From NCBI GenBank assembly GCA_016928235.1, contig JAFGLD010000350.1:1-33588 (forward strand): 33,588 bases of DNA, written 5' to 3'. Numbering within the stretch: position 1 is the stretch's first letter; each line of letters opens with the position of its first letter. This DNA is from Anaerolineae bacterium (GTDB lineage Bacteria > Chloroflexota > Anaerolineae > Aggregatilineales > UBA3940). The notes under the pieces were generated by a model. The model was given only the letters and a program-made list of their open reading frames with translations. It did not search any database and had not been told where the DNA came from. Both the position numbers and the translations under genes were made by a program. Shown piece after piece: positions 16,780-25,325 of this stretch.

Positions 16780-16892
16780 CTAGTACAGTTGGGTAGAAAT
16801 AGCCCGGCAGTCAAGAAGCCCTTCATACCCAACTGTTTAAGTGTTTCGCATGTAGCCATAACTGACGGCTTACCTATGCCGCGAAGCACTAG
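16780..16892 (+). repeat. Dispersed CTAG double-hairpin element, copy 2
   Basis: 113 bp from CTAG to CTAG. Hairpin 1 is closed by CAGTTGGG/CCCAACTG and hairpin 2 by GTGTTTCGC/GCGAAGCAC, with one G-U type change. The inner stem is CATA/TATG. Most of it matches copy 3 base for base. Confidence 0.85.
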
Positions 16893-17164
16893 AGTAGGCG
16901 AGCAGTTGATTATGGCAGCGAGAAACAATACATTTGTTAGTGCACCAAAGCGTTGGGATGGTCACAAAGTAGCCGGAATAGCCAAAGGAAGACGCGACGT
17001 TGCTGCCAGTATTCCTCTTGATATGTGGTTTTCCTGATGTTCGCCTCTCGGCGTTATTGTGACATCAAAGATGCTCTCTTGAGCCAGTTATTATCAACTC
17101 CCTATCCCAACACTTTGGCGCGCTAACCAAAAACTTGTCCGGATAACAACAGAGGCATTACCTT

Positions 17165-17193
17165 TTTTGTTTCGTATCTTTTTGTGCTATATT
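17165..17193 (+). promoter_or_regulatory. Possible extended -10 promoter for the coaE leader
   Basis: TGC followed by TATATT (17188-17193) forms an extended -10. The -35 region is a T-rich stretch with no good hexamer. Transcription would start near 17200 and give a leader of about 235 nt that includes element copy 3. Confidence 0.35.
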
Positions 17194-17199
17194 GTTAGC

Positions 17200-17276
17200 A
17201 AGCTCGGCCCCTCGCAGGTATCATCATGATAGGTGAGCCTGAGGCATCCGGGCCTTGGGGAGCAGCCAGGATACTC
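17200..17276 (+). other. Candidate structured leader RNA
   Basis: This stretch is GC-richer than its surroundings and holds nested pairings: TATCA-TCA-TGATA (17219-17231), AGGC-N6-GCCT, and CCTG...CAGG closing them. CTTGGGGAGCAGCC resembles the conserved 5' strand of the yybP-ykoY manganese riboswitch, but the 3' half of that motif is not found before element copy 3 begins at 17281. It could be a truncated riboswitch or an unrelated structure. Confidence 0.25.
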
Positions 17277-17280
17277 CCAT

Positions 17281-17395
17281 ACTAGTACAGTTGGGCGGAA
17301 ATGGCCCGACAGTAAAGAAGCCCTTCATACCCAACTGTTTAAGTGTTTCGCATGTGGCCATAACCGACGGCTTACTTATGCCGCGAAACACTAGT
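17281..17395 (+). repeat. Dispersed CTAG double-hairpin element, copy 3 (best preserved)
   Basis: 115 bp with ACTAGT at both ends (17281-17286, 17390-17395). Hairpin 1 is CAGTTGGG...CCCAACTG. Hairpin 2 is AGTGTTTCGC...GCGAAACACT with an inner stem CATAA/TTATG. It ends 38 bases before the coaE start codon, so it lies in the coaE leader. Confidence 0.88.
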
Positions 17396-17433
17396 GCAAT
17401 AATCTAATCTTGACAGCATTAGAGGAGGCGCGT

Positions 17434-18585
17434 GTGAGCAACCGTTGGCCTGGAAAGACCGTCATAGGATTGACGGGGAATATTGCCACAGGCAAAAGCA
17501 TTGTGCGTCGTATGTTGGAACATGTAGGAGCATTTGGCATCGATGCTGATGGTCTGGCTCACCGTGCAATGTCCCCTAATGCGCCTGCTTATCAGCCCAT
17601 CGTCGACACCTTTGGAAAGTGGATTCTGAATGCCGGTGGCCACATCGATCGGGAGAAGCTGGCCAAGGTTGTGTTGAACGACCCTGAGGCTCTCGCCCAA
17701 TTGGAAGCCCTGACCCATCCCATCGTTACGCAGGTGATCGATTTGCTGGTCAGGCGTGCCGGCCAAAAGGTAGTCGTGATCGAAGCTATCAAGCTGTTTG
17801 AAGCCGGGTTGGCAGAGCACTGTGACGCCGTCTGGGTTGTAGATGCTCCAGAGAATATCCAGATCGGGAGATTGATACAGCACCGCAACCTCACCGAGCA
17901 AGATGCCCGGATGCGTGTCAATGCGCAACCACCACAAGCCGAGAAGAAAGCCCGTGCCGTTGTTGTGATCGATAATGCCGGAGGGTACGAAAGCACCTTT
18001 ACCCAGGTGCAGAATGCACTCGACAGGCTGATCGGCACGGAGGAAACTGCCCTCGAGCCGGTCAAAGAGGTTGTGTCAACTGCTCCACCAGGTGAAGTTG
18101 AAATTGCTATCCAGCGCGGGGGGCCCAAACTGGCCGAGGATATCGCCAGATTCATCAATCAGAATGAAGGGCTCTCGCTGGGGCGCACAGATGTCCTGGT
18201 ACGCTTTGGTCAAAAGGCATATATGCTGGCCTATGCCGGTGAGCAGATGATTGGGCTGGCAGGCTGGCAGGTCGAGAACCTGATCGCCAGGACCGATGAG
18301 TTCATCGTTGCAGATCAAGCACCAACAGAACGCACCGTCAAGAGCCTGCTCGGAAGCATCGAAAAGGCTTCTAATGAACTGCAGGCCGAGGTGTCTCTGA
18401 TGTTTCTGAAAAACGACACATCAGGCGAGATTCGGAAGGCTGTGCTGACCAGTGGCTACGAGCAGAACTCTCCCGCCGATCTCAATGTGCCGGATTGGCG
18501 AGAGGCGGCCGAGGAATCCCAACCACCAGAAACCTATTTGGTGGTCAAACGTCTGCGGGCCGACCGGGTTTTGAAGCCGGTTTAA
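17434..18585 (+). CDS. coaE: Dephospho-CoA kinase with a C-terminal extension
   Basis: 383 residues from GTG 17434, chosen because AGAGGAGG (17421-17428) lies 5 bases upstream; TTG 17410 is upstream of that site. Residues about 9-205 are CoaE, which phosphorylates dephospho-CoA in the last step of CoA synthesis: Walker A G15-NIATGKS22, GIDADGLAH for substrate, and the helical lid with AVWVVDAP and RL-QHRNL. Normal CoaE stops near residue 200. Here about 180 more residues follow a short linker, with a mixed alpha/beta pattern (VLVRFGQKAYMLAYAGEQMIGLAGW ... SGYEQ) that looks like a divergent GNAT-type or other ligand-binding fold without a recognisable acetyl-CoA loop. It heads a two-gene unit ending at the terminator near 19050. 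Confidence 0.88.
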   Translation: MSNRWPGKTVIGLTGNIATGKSIVRRMLEHVGAFGIDADGLAHRAMSPNAPAYQPIVDTFGKWILNAGGHIDREKLAKVVLNDPEALAQLEALTHPIVTQVIDLLVRRAGQKVVVIEAIKLFEAGLAEHCDAVWVVDAPENIQIGRLIQHRNLTEQDARMRVNAQPPQAEKKARAVVVIDNAGGYESTFTQVQNALDRLIGTEETALEPVKEVVSTAPPGEVEIAIQRGGPKLAEDIARFINQNEGLSLGRTDVLVRFGQKAYMLAYAGEQMIGLAGWQVENLIARTDEFIVADQAPTERTVKSLLGSIEKASNELQAEVSLMFLKNDTSGEIRKAVLTSGYEQNSPADLNVPDWREAAEESQPPETYLVVKRLRADRVLKPV

Positions 18586-18647
18586 GTACTGGTTCAACAG
18601 TCGAAGACTGAACATATGCAACACACAAATAGGATATATGAGATATC

Positions 18648-19007
18648 ATGGTAGAGTTTTTTAGTCGGGCTCTTGATAATCTTCGCCAGGGTCCATTAGG
18701 ACCTGTTGTACGCTGGATCGAAATCCATCCCCGTCTCACAGCCTGGTTTGTATTGGCGTTGGGAATGGTTACGCTTCTGGTCATCGAGGCTCGTGATGTG
18801 GCCCTTCTGCCGGGCCAATGGGTCGCTTTGATCGTCGCGACCATCCTGGTGGCAGGCATTTGTATCTGGATTGTTGGGTGGGAAGATGACGATCAGAGCG
18901 AAGAGGACACAGTCGTTGCTACGGAATCAGTAGCAGAATCGCCCTTGACTTCCTCAGAGGAATCAGCACCCGCTCCCAAGAAACGTACTCGTAAGACGAA
19001 AAAGTAG
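18648..19007 (+). CDS. Small two-helix membrane protein with charged tail
   Basis: 119 residues. Two transmembrane helices (about 30-48 and 56-76) are followed by an acidic stretch (WEDDDQSEEDT) and a lysine/arginine-rich end (PKKRTRKTKK). No family is recognised. It lies 62 bases after coaE and just before a strong terminator, so it is probably co-transcribed. The basic tail could contact nucleic acid, ribosomes or acidic lipids, which is inference only. Confidence 0.7.
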   Translation: MVEFFSRALDNLRQGPLGPVVRWIEIHPRLTAWFVLALGMVTLLVIEARDVALLPGQWVALIVATILVAGICIWIVGWEDDDQSEEDTVVATESVAESPLTSSEESAPAPKKRTRKTKK

Positions 19008-19018
19008 CGCTAATGCAA

Positions 19019-19050
19019 AACAGGCCGACGGGTGATTGTCGGCCTGTTTT
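19019..19050 (+). terminator. Rho-independent terminator of the coaE unit
   Basis: An 11-bp perfect stem AACAGGCCGAC/GTCGGCCTGTT with an 8-nt loop, followed by TTTT, 11 bases after the stop codon of the small membrane protein. Confidence 0.9.
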
Positions 19051-19795
19051 CCTATCTCCGTTTGGTGCTAGTAAAGTTGGGCAGAAATAGCCCGGCAGTA
19101 AAGAAAGCCCTTCATCCCCAACTGTTCAGGATTTCCTGGTTGATGATACAGAGTGTGGGAATGGTTTTCTGAGCACAAGCCAGCACATGGGGAACATCTT
19201 GTCGATCTTCTTAAGGCAAGGATAATTTCTGCTATCACATCGAAAGTTGTCTCCGCTGACAATAAACCCGAAAGTCCGAACAATCACTAACATGTAGGGC
19301 ATCATATTTCCAATTCTACCAATACACCTTACTTTAACTTGCATTATAACAAGAACGGCAGCAAGTAAGAGTGAATGATCCTTAAAAGAGACAGGTGTCC
19401 GAGTGCTGTTGACGCTGTTGACGAACTCGAAAATGTCTTGCAGAGGTGAGACAAAAGACACGACGGTGTCCAACGCAGAAAAATGTTCTCGAGTTGATGC
19501 CTATGTATCTTAGCTCGGCTTTGCATATCGATGGCTACCACAGACTATGGTCATCATGTCGACCGCGATAGTGCGGTACAGACTTTTGGCATATCGTGGT
19601 TGCAGTATGACACGCCAAAAGTCAGGATATGGTTTATGTTCACACCCGGCAGTGCCATGAGCTATGTGCTAATAGAGAGGCGTTGCTGTTTGGAATAAAG
19701 AGCAGTGAGGAACGGCAAAATTTCACTACCCGGCACTATTTTTAAGGAAGCATGTTATACTCATCAGTATGTAATTCGCAACAACAGGCTACTCC
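19051..19795. other. Intergenic region without a recognisable gene
   Basis: About 745 bp. It begins with the half copy of the dispersed element. The remainder is AT-richer with only a small tandem CTGTTGACG duplication near 19403-19420. Minus-strand frames at 19126-19541 have no ribosome binding site or family likeness. CACTATTTTTAAGGAAG at 19734-19750 is repeated exactly before the lpd gene. Confidence 0.45.
19068..19124 (+). repeat. Dispersed CTAG element, copy 4 (left half only)
   Basis: CTAGTAAAGTTGGG...CCCAACTG matches hairpin 1 of the family. The sequence after 19124 diverges at once and hairpin 2 is missing. It lies just after the coaE terminator. Confidence 0.75.
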
Positions 19796-21316
19796 ATGTC
19801 AAACCAGGTGAAACGCATCCTCCTCATTTCATATCTATTGCTGATTGTCTTGCTAATAAGTGGGTGCAATCTCCCTATACCTACTTCCTCTCCTCAATCT
19901 GTCACAAATGCCACACAGACTGAGGAGACGCCACCATCAATCTCTGTTGTGATCCCTGATACAGATGGGATCTCCCCAGCGGCTTACCCTGGGATTCTTC
20001 CTCCCTCCGACCTTCCTGAAATAGTCTTCGAGGTAGAGCTTTTCTACACTGAGCGTTGGATGCGCGTTCATCAGACAGTTGACATTGAAAACTCGTCTTC
20101 AGATACCTGGACAGAGATTGTCTTCAATATTCCTGTCAACTATACCCCTGGCTCGTTTTTGCTGGACAGTGTCAAGGTGGAACTCAGCGGAACATCCCAA
20201 GAAGGTACACCGCCGCTTTTCGGACAAGAGACCATCTTGAGTGTACCACTGCCGAGTGCCTTGCAGCCTGGTGATTCCGCCCACATCGAAATAGGTTTCC
20301 GCGTTATTTTTCAACCCGTCGCGTCGACTGACTGGCCGCCTAATGGCACGACCGGTTGGACAGAAAACCTCATCCAGGCTGGAGAATGGTACCCGGCCCT
20401 GGTGCCTTATATGGAAGGTAAAGGCTGGCATACCTGGCGCTACCATCCTGTTGGTGATCCGACCTTTTATCCACTTACCAATGTCAGCCTGATGGTCACA
20501 ACAGAGCCGGATGTCATCGTTGCAAGCGGAGGCTCGCTCGGCCACGAAGATGGCGTGTGGCGATTCCGAGTAGACGCGGCACGGGGTATCGCTTTTTTGG
20601 CCAGCCCACATTACGAGGTTGTCGAGCGCGAATTTGATGACATCCGGCTATCGAGCTACTACCTCCCTGACCATGCCATAGCCGGCGAGGTGGCGCTTGA
20701 CGTGGCTGAAAATGCTATTAAGCTTTTTAGTGATCTCTACGGACCATACCCCTATCAGAGTCTGACCATTGCAGAGAATGGTTTTTTTGGGGGAATGGAA
20801 TACTCTGAGATGATCTCGATTACCGACTATTGCTATCGAACCTACAGAGGCGAGCCCAATTCGGTATTGATTGCACTGGTTGCGCACGAGACAGCTCATC
20901 AGTGGTGGTATGGTGCCGTTGGCAATGATCAGGTGTATGAACCGTGGCTGGATGAGTCGTTAGCATTCTACAGCGAGCTGCTTTACTTTGAACATTATCA
21001 TCCCGAATATACGAAATGGTGGTGGAAAAAACGAGTAGATGTTTACGACCCTTATGGACCAGTCGATGCCACCATATATAGCTATGAACGTAGTGATTAT
21101 TTTATTCCTTCGATGTATGGTCAGGCAGCTCGCTTCATTCGGGATCTACGCAAAATCATGGGAGATGAGGACTTCTTCGCTTTCTTGCAAGATTATCAGG
21201 CGACCTATCGGTGGTCATCGGTAACAGGCCAGGATTTCTTTGATAGCGTGAGAAGTCATTACAGTGGCGATCTAGGCCCTCTCATTAAAGCTTATTTTTC
21301 CAGGACAGACTGGTGA
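19796..21316 (+). CDS. M1-like (gluzincin) metallopeptidase lipoprotein
   Basis: 506 residues. Signal peptide with lipobox ISGC (C24), a Thr/Ser/Pro linker, then an aminopeptidase-N-like beta-sandwich (about 60-270) and a catalytic domain. The GGMEYSEM segment is in the position of the M1 GAMEN exopeptidase motif. The zinc site is H364-E-T-A-H368 with the third ligand E387 (WLDESLAF), the HExxH-x18-E spacing of M1. Asn in place of GAMEN's last residue is lost, so strict aminopeptidase activity is uncertain. The usual C-terminal helical domain is missing, leaving a minimal enzyme. Probably tethered outside the cell. The ribosome binding site is weak (AGG). Confidence 0.87.
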   Translation: MSNQVKRILLISYLLLIVLLISGCNLPIPTSSPQSVTNATQTEETPPSISVVIPDTDGISPAAYPGILPPSDLPEIVFEVELFYTERWMRVHQTVDIENSSSDTWTEIVFNIPVNYTPGSFLLDSVKVELSGTSQEGTPPLFGQETILSVPLPSALQPGDSAHIEIGFRVIFQPVASTDWPPNGTTGWTENLIQAGEWYPALVPYMEGKGWHTWRYHPVGDPTFYPLTNVSLMVTTEPDVIVASGGSLGHEDGVWRFRVDAARGIAFLASPHYEVVEREFDDIRLSSYYLPDHAIAGEVALDVAENAIKLFSDLYGPYPYQSLTIAENGFFGGMEYSEMISITDYCYRTYRGEPNSVLIALVAHETAHQWWYGAVGNDQVYEPWLDESLAFYSELLYFEHYHPEYTKWWWKKRVDVYDPYGPVDATIYSYERSDYFIPSMYGQAARFIRDLRKIMGDEDFFAFLQDYQATYRWSSVTGQDFFDSVRSHYSGDLGPLIKAYFSRTDW

Positions 21317-21473
21317 TGGGTTTTCCCGGAACAGGTGTATCTTAAGCTTGTTGAAACGCGGATGGTTATCATCCGACATGCAACTCACCCATTAGAATAG
21401 GGTTTGCTAACACTCGGCTTACATATACAGGCCGGACTTCTGCCGACAAATACAAGCGTCAGGTAAGGAAAAC

Positions 21474-23291
21474 ATGTCCCTTCAATACAACACTTATGTA
21501 CCACCACTTGCTGTTATTGCCGTGGAGATGATCGTGTTGACGGTTTTTGTATGGCGCAGGCATTTTGGGAGGCGCGGTGTAATCCCCTTTATGGCGCTGA
21601 TGATAGGCGGGGCTGTCTGGACATTGGGGTATACTATCGAACTGGCCGCTGTAGAGCTCGATGCCAAGATATTCTTTACTAAGATCGAATATATCGGTAT
21701 TGTGACCAGTGTTGTCGCCTTCTTCCTGTTTGTCGTTGAATATACCGGCCGAGATCACTGGCTGCACCCCAAATACATCATCCCGCTGCTGATTATCCCG
21801 CTGATCACCATCGTGCTGGTCTGGACGAATGAGGCCCACGGCTTGATGTATCAGCAGATCCGGTTAGATACCAGCGGTCCATTTCCTAATTTCGATGGGG
21901 ATTGGGGGACCTGGTTCTGGGTTCACACCGCCTATTCTTATACGCTTATGCTGCTGGCCGTCATTTTTCTCCTTCAATCCATCTCCCGGTCACCCCAATT
22001 CTATTACGGACAGACCGCAACGTTGCTGATCGGTGTTTTTGCGCCCTGGGTGGGGAATATCATCCATGTTTCTCGCCTGAGCCCATTTCCTAATCTCGAT
22101 ATAACGCCGTTTGCCTTTGCCATCACCGGCCTGGCCTTTGCCTGGAGCATGTTCGGCTACCGGCTGCTCGACGTTATACCCGCGGCACGTGATGCTGTGT
22201 TTGAAGGTATGGATGATGCCATTATTGTGTTGGACATGCAGGATCGCATCATCGATCTGAACTCCACGGGCCGGGCTCTCCTTGCCACCTCGCCTAAAAC
22301 AGCTATCGGAGCACCTTTAGTTGAGATCTTGCCGGATCAACGTCTCTTGCTGGAGCAGTTTCTCAAAGTCGGTCAGTTGCGCAATGAAATCACGTTTGGT
22401 ATCGATAACGCTGCCAGCACCTTCGAGATCCGCATTTCATCGCTGTTCAATCGGCGAGGCAAAACCACCGGAAGGCTTGTCGTGTTGCGTGATATCACCC
22501 AGAGAAAACAGGTCGAAAGGAAGCTCGCCGAAGCCCGCGACCAAGCGCTCGATGCGCTGCGTTTGAAGTCACGTATTCTGGCAGTTGTTAGTCATGACCT
22601 GCGCACCCCGCTTGGAGCCATCCTGGGATATGCCGAGATGTTGAAAGAGGGCATGCTCGGGCCGTTGTCCGATGCCCAACATGAGCCGGTCGAGCGTATT
22701 GTTGCTAATACAAACCAGCTAACTGAGCTGGTTAGCGATCTGCTCGATCAAGCCCAGCTCGAAGCGGGCAAGATCACTATCCATGTCAGCCAGTTCACAC
22801 CATCGAAGCTGCTTAATACCGTCGAAGCTACTATGGGTCCGAAGGCAAAACAAAAAGGACTGGCGTTGAAAACAGAGATGGAACCGGATATGCCCACAAT
22901 GGTTCGTGGTGATATTTCTCGGCTGAACCAGGTTCTCACGAACCTGGTCGGCAACGCGCTTAAATTTACCGAAGAGGGAGAGATCAAGGTTCGCATATTC
23001 GGAGTAGACGATACTCATTGGGGGATAGAAGTATCTGATACGGGCTCTGGTATATCGCCAAGAGATCAGGAGCACATCTTCGACCCATTCTGGCAAGTTG
23101 ACTTTTCGGAAACCCGGGAACATCGAGGTGTTGGCTTGGGATTATCGATTGTGCAGCAACTTGTCCAGCGGCTGAAGGGAAAAATCACAGTCGAGAGTCA
23201 TCTAGAAGAAGGTACCCGCTTTGTCATTACGCTGCCACTAGATCCGATCAAGGAGACAATCGATGAGCAAACCACTCGCACTGGTTATTGA
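21474..23291 (+). CDS. Hybrid-free 7TM sensor histidine kinase
   Basis: 605 residues. An N-terminal seven-helix region (about 1-225) resembles the HisKA_7TM sensor module. A PAS-like domain follows (about 235-345, AVFEGMDDAIIVLDMQDRIIDLN), then HisKA with H374 in VVSHDLRTPLGA and HATPase (N-box NQVLTNLVGNALKF, G1 VSDTGSGI, F DPFWQVD, G2 GVGLGLSIV). All catalytic boxes are intact. AAGGAAA precedes ATG. Its 3' end overlaps the response-regulator gene by 29 bp, so the two form a co-translated two-component pair. The signal is unknown. Confidence 0.92.
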   Translation: MSLQYNTYVPPLAVIAVEMIVLTVFVWRRHFGRRGVIPFMALMIGGAVWTLGYTIELAAVELDAKIFFTKIEYIGIVTSVVAFFLFVVEYTGRDHWLHPKYIIPLLIIPLITIVLVWTNEAHGLMYQQIRLDTSGPFPNFDGDWGTWFWVHTAYSYTLMLLAVIFLLQSISRSPQFYYGQTATLLIGVFAPWVGNIIHVSRLSPFPNLDITPFAFAITGLAFAWSMFGYRLLDVIPAARDAVFEGMDDAIIVLDMQDRIIDLNSTGRALLATSPKTAIGAPLVEILPDQRLLLEQFLKVGQLRNEITFGIDNAASTFEIRISSLFNRRGKTTGRLVVLRDITQRKQVERKLAEARDQALDALRLKSRILAVVSHDLRTPLGAILGYAEMLKEGMLGPLSDAQHEPVERIVANTNQLTELVSDLLDQAQLEAGKITIHVSQFTPSKLLNTVEATMGPKAKQKGLALKTEMEPDMPTMVRGDISRLNQVLTNLVGNALKFTEEGEIKVRIFGVDDTHWGIEVSDTGSGISPRDQEHIFDPFWQVDFSETREHRGVGLGLSIVQQLVQRLKGKITVESHLEEGTRFVITLPLDPIKETIDEQTTRTGY

Positions 23292-23685
23292 GGATAATCT
23301 TGACCTTGCGGCCATTCTCACGGTGGCCTTGCAGTCGGTAGACTTCGAAGTCGAAACCATCCATGATGGTGGGAAAGCACTGGCCCGGCTGGCCGAGGTT
23401 GTTCCCGCCTTAGTGATTCTCGATCTGCATCTTCCCCATTTGTCGGGTACAAATGCTCTGCGTCAGATACAGAGCGATCAGCGCATGCTCAACACACGTA
23501 TCGTCATCGCCACCGCAGACGCGGCGATGGCTGATGAACTGCGTGACCAGGCCGATCTTGTTCTTCTTAAACCTGTCTCCGTCAGCCAGATACGCGATCT
23601 GGCCATCCGTCTGGTACCCTCCGTAAAACCTCCACAGGAACCAGGTGGTTCGGAGCCGGCAGAAAGCCCACCGCCATCAACATGA
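23263..23685 (+). CDS. Single-domain response regulator
   Basis: 140 residues, receiver domain only: acidic pocket E10-D11, phospho-acceptor D54 (VILDLHLP), T84 and K103 (LLKPV). The last 25 residues are a Pro/Ser/Glu tail with no DNA-binding domain, so output is by protein contact or phospho-relay, CheY/Spo0F style. AAGGAGA precedes the ATG inside the kinase gene. Partner: the 21474 kinase. Confidence 0.92.
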   Translation: MSKPLALVIEDNLDLAAILTVALQSVDFEVETIHDGGKALARLAEVVPALVILDLHLPHLSGTNALRQIQSDQRMLNTRIVIATADAAMADELRDQADLVLLKPVSVSQIRDLAIRLVPSVKPPQEPGGSEPAESPPPST

Positions 23686-24081
23686 CAGGCCCTACCGGCA
23701 GAAACTGAAACCCGGGACCCAATCGGCTCTTCGGCGATTCGAAAAGCGCGAAATATAGGCTATAGTATCGAACACTCTGTGGGGCGTTTCATACAGAATA
23801 CAGTGTTGGGTGATCGGTGAGCGTCTTTCTGCGACATACCACCCCGGCGACTACTCTTGACGTGTCAGCTTCGCATGTAGCACTCGTCACATCTTACCCA
23901 TCACTCACCAATTACTAGTGTTTCGTGGCATAAGTAAGCCGTCAATTATAACCAAATGCGAAACACTTAAACAGTTGGGTGGGAATGGCTTCCTTACTGC
24001 CAGTCTATTTCCGCCCAACTGTACTAGCGTGCTTTCATTGCATACAGAGTAATGATTGACAGGTATCAAGAGGAGAAAAAG
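23686..24081. other. Intergenic region holding element copy 5
   Basis: About 396 bp. The first part has GTGATCGGTGAGCG / ATCACTCACC-type simple repeat words and no gene. Element copy 5 follows in inverted orientation. AGAGGAG before ATG 24082 is the binding site of the homoserine dehydrogenase gene. Confidence 0.5.
23914..24027 (-). repeat. Dispersed CTAG double-hairpin element, copy 5 (inverted)
   Basis: 114 bp reading as the family on the minus strand: CTAG (24027-24024) to ACTAGT (23919-23914). Hairpin 1 (CAGTTGGG/CCCAACTG) has an extended stem with GGGTGGGAAT pairing to ATTTCCGCCC. Hairpin 2 is closed by GTGTTTCG/CGAAACAC. It lies 55 bases upstream of the homoserine dehydrogenase ATG. 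Confidence 0.85.
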
Positions 24082-25125
24082 ATGAACACTTATCGACTGG
24101 CGTTGATTGGCTTTGGCAATGTAGGCCAGGGTTTCGCCCAAATTGTCCATGAGCAAGGAGACACTATTGCCCAACAGCTTGGCGTTCAGATGACTATTGT
24201 GGCCGTGAGCGATTTGCTGAAAGGCAGTCTGTATAATCCCGATGGTCTGTCACCCGCGGCCCTGCTGAATGCTGTGAAAGAATCGGGCGATTTGAGTGGG
24301 CTGGCAGCGCCCCATCATGGTTGGGATGCTCAACGTACCATCGAGGAAAGTCATGCAGATGTGCTTGTTGAACTGAGCTATACCGATCTACAGACTGGTG
24401 AGCCTGCTATCAGTCATATCAGGCAGGCCATCGAGAAAGGTCAGCACATAATCACCACCAACAAAGGGCCTATTGCGCTGTGTTATCCTGAATTGGCGGC
24501 CCTGGCACGCAAGCACAACGTAGAGATCGGCATCGAGGGTACAGTCATGAGCGGCACACCCGCTGTGCGCCTGGGTCAAGAACTGCTCACCGCGGCCAAT
24601 GTCACCCGTATCCAGGGGATTGTCAACGGTACCACTAACTACATCCTGTCACAGATGGACAATGGCGATACCTATTCGGCGGCTCTGGCTGAAGCCCAAG
24701 ACAGAGGATACGCAGAAGCCGATCCAACCGGCGATGTGGAGGGCTTCGACGCGGCGGGGAAGGTTGTGATTCTTGCCAATGTCTTAATGCATGCGTCGAT
24801 CACCATCCATGATGTCGACCGGCAGGGCATTACCCGGCTAACCTCTCAAGATATCAAAACTGCCCGGAATGAGGGCAAGCGATGGAAGCTGATTGCCAGC
24901 GTGGAAAAAACCACCTCAGGCATACAGGCCAGTGTGCAACCTACCTGTTTGCCGGTTGAGCATCCACTGTCATCGGTCAGCGGGCCAACTAACGCTGTTA
25001 CCTTCACGACTGATTTGTTGGGCGACGTGACTTTGATTGGGCCAGGTGCTGGTCGTCTGGCAACCGGCTATGCTATCGTGAGCGATTTATTGGCGATTGA
25101 TCGGAATGTGAAGGCGCACAGCTAA
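24082..25125 (+). CDS. hom: Homoserine dehydrogenase
   Basis: 347 residues. It converts aspartate semialdehyde to homoserine in threonine/methionine synthesis. Rossmann NAD(P) motif GFGNVGQG (10-17), TTNKGP, GTVMSGTPAVR and NGTTNYILSQM for substrate, and YAEADPTGDVEGFDAAGK with the catalytic lysine. It lacks the C-terminal ACT domain found in many homologues, so feedback by threonine through ACT is not expected. ATG 24082 follows AGAGGAGAAAAAG; the frame extends ten codons upstream without a better site. The sulfate-activation genes downstream are separated by 200 bp with a spacer repeat, so co-transcription is uncertain. Confidence 0.93.
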   Translation: MNTYRLALIGFGNVGQGFAQIVHEQGDTIAQQLGVQMTIVAVSDLLKGSLYNPDGLSPAALLNAVKESGDLSGLAAPHHGWDAQRTIEESHADVLVELSYTDLQTGEPAISHIRQAIEKGQHIITTNKGPIALCYPELAALARKHNVEIGIEGTVMSGTPAVRLGQELLTAANVTRIQGIVNGTTNYILSQMDNGDTYSAALAEAQDRGYAEADPTGDVEGFDAAGKVVILANVLMHASITIHDVDRQGITRLTSQDIKTARNEGKRWKLIASVEKTTSGIQASVQPTCLPVEHPLSSVSGPTNAVTFTTDLLGDVTLIGPGAGRLATGYAIVSDLLAIDRNVKAHS

Positions 25126-25169
25126 GAGCCAATACCCACCAGTTATGGGTGCCGGCTGCTTGACAGTTT

Positions 25170-25219
25170 TGAGTGGCGAGTTTTAGTTTACCGCTAACAG
25201 CTAACCGCTAAACAGTTAC
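25170..25219 (+). repeat. Dispersed spacer repeat, copy 2
   Basis: GAGTGGCGAGTTTTAGTTTA followed by CTAACAGCTAACCGCTAAA and CAGTTA. It matches 14650-14711 in block order. It lies between hom and cysD. Confidence 0.6.
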
Positions 25220-25325
25220 TTAGACTCTATCGAAAACAACTGAATCAAGGATAAAATGAGCCGGTGTTTACGCATAGCACGTCTACTGCCGATCAAGTCT
25301 ATTGCATAAAGGAAGACAGTTTATA

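Larger units (their letters stand above)
16643..17433. other. Intergenic region between divergent genes, with two element copies
   Basis: About 790 bp between the LysM gene and coaE. It holds dispersed-element copies 2 and 3 in the same orientation, and between them a possible extended -10 promoter and structured leader (separate entries). The bases at 16893-17160 show no gene or clear structure. Confidence 0.5.

Noticed and set aside
17200..17276. Bacterial SRP (4.5S) RNA before coaE
   Set aside because: GAGCAGCC is similar to the SRP core, but the GGAA tetraloop and the symmetric-loop strand before it are absent.
23905..24174. Minus-strand frame of 89 codons, and the similar one at 16668-16928
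   Set aside because: Both are translations across the dispersed CTAG element. They share peptide words only because the repeat is shared.
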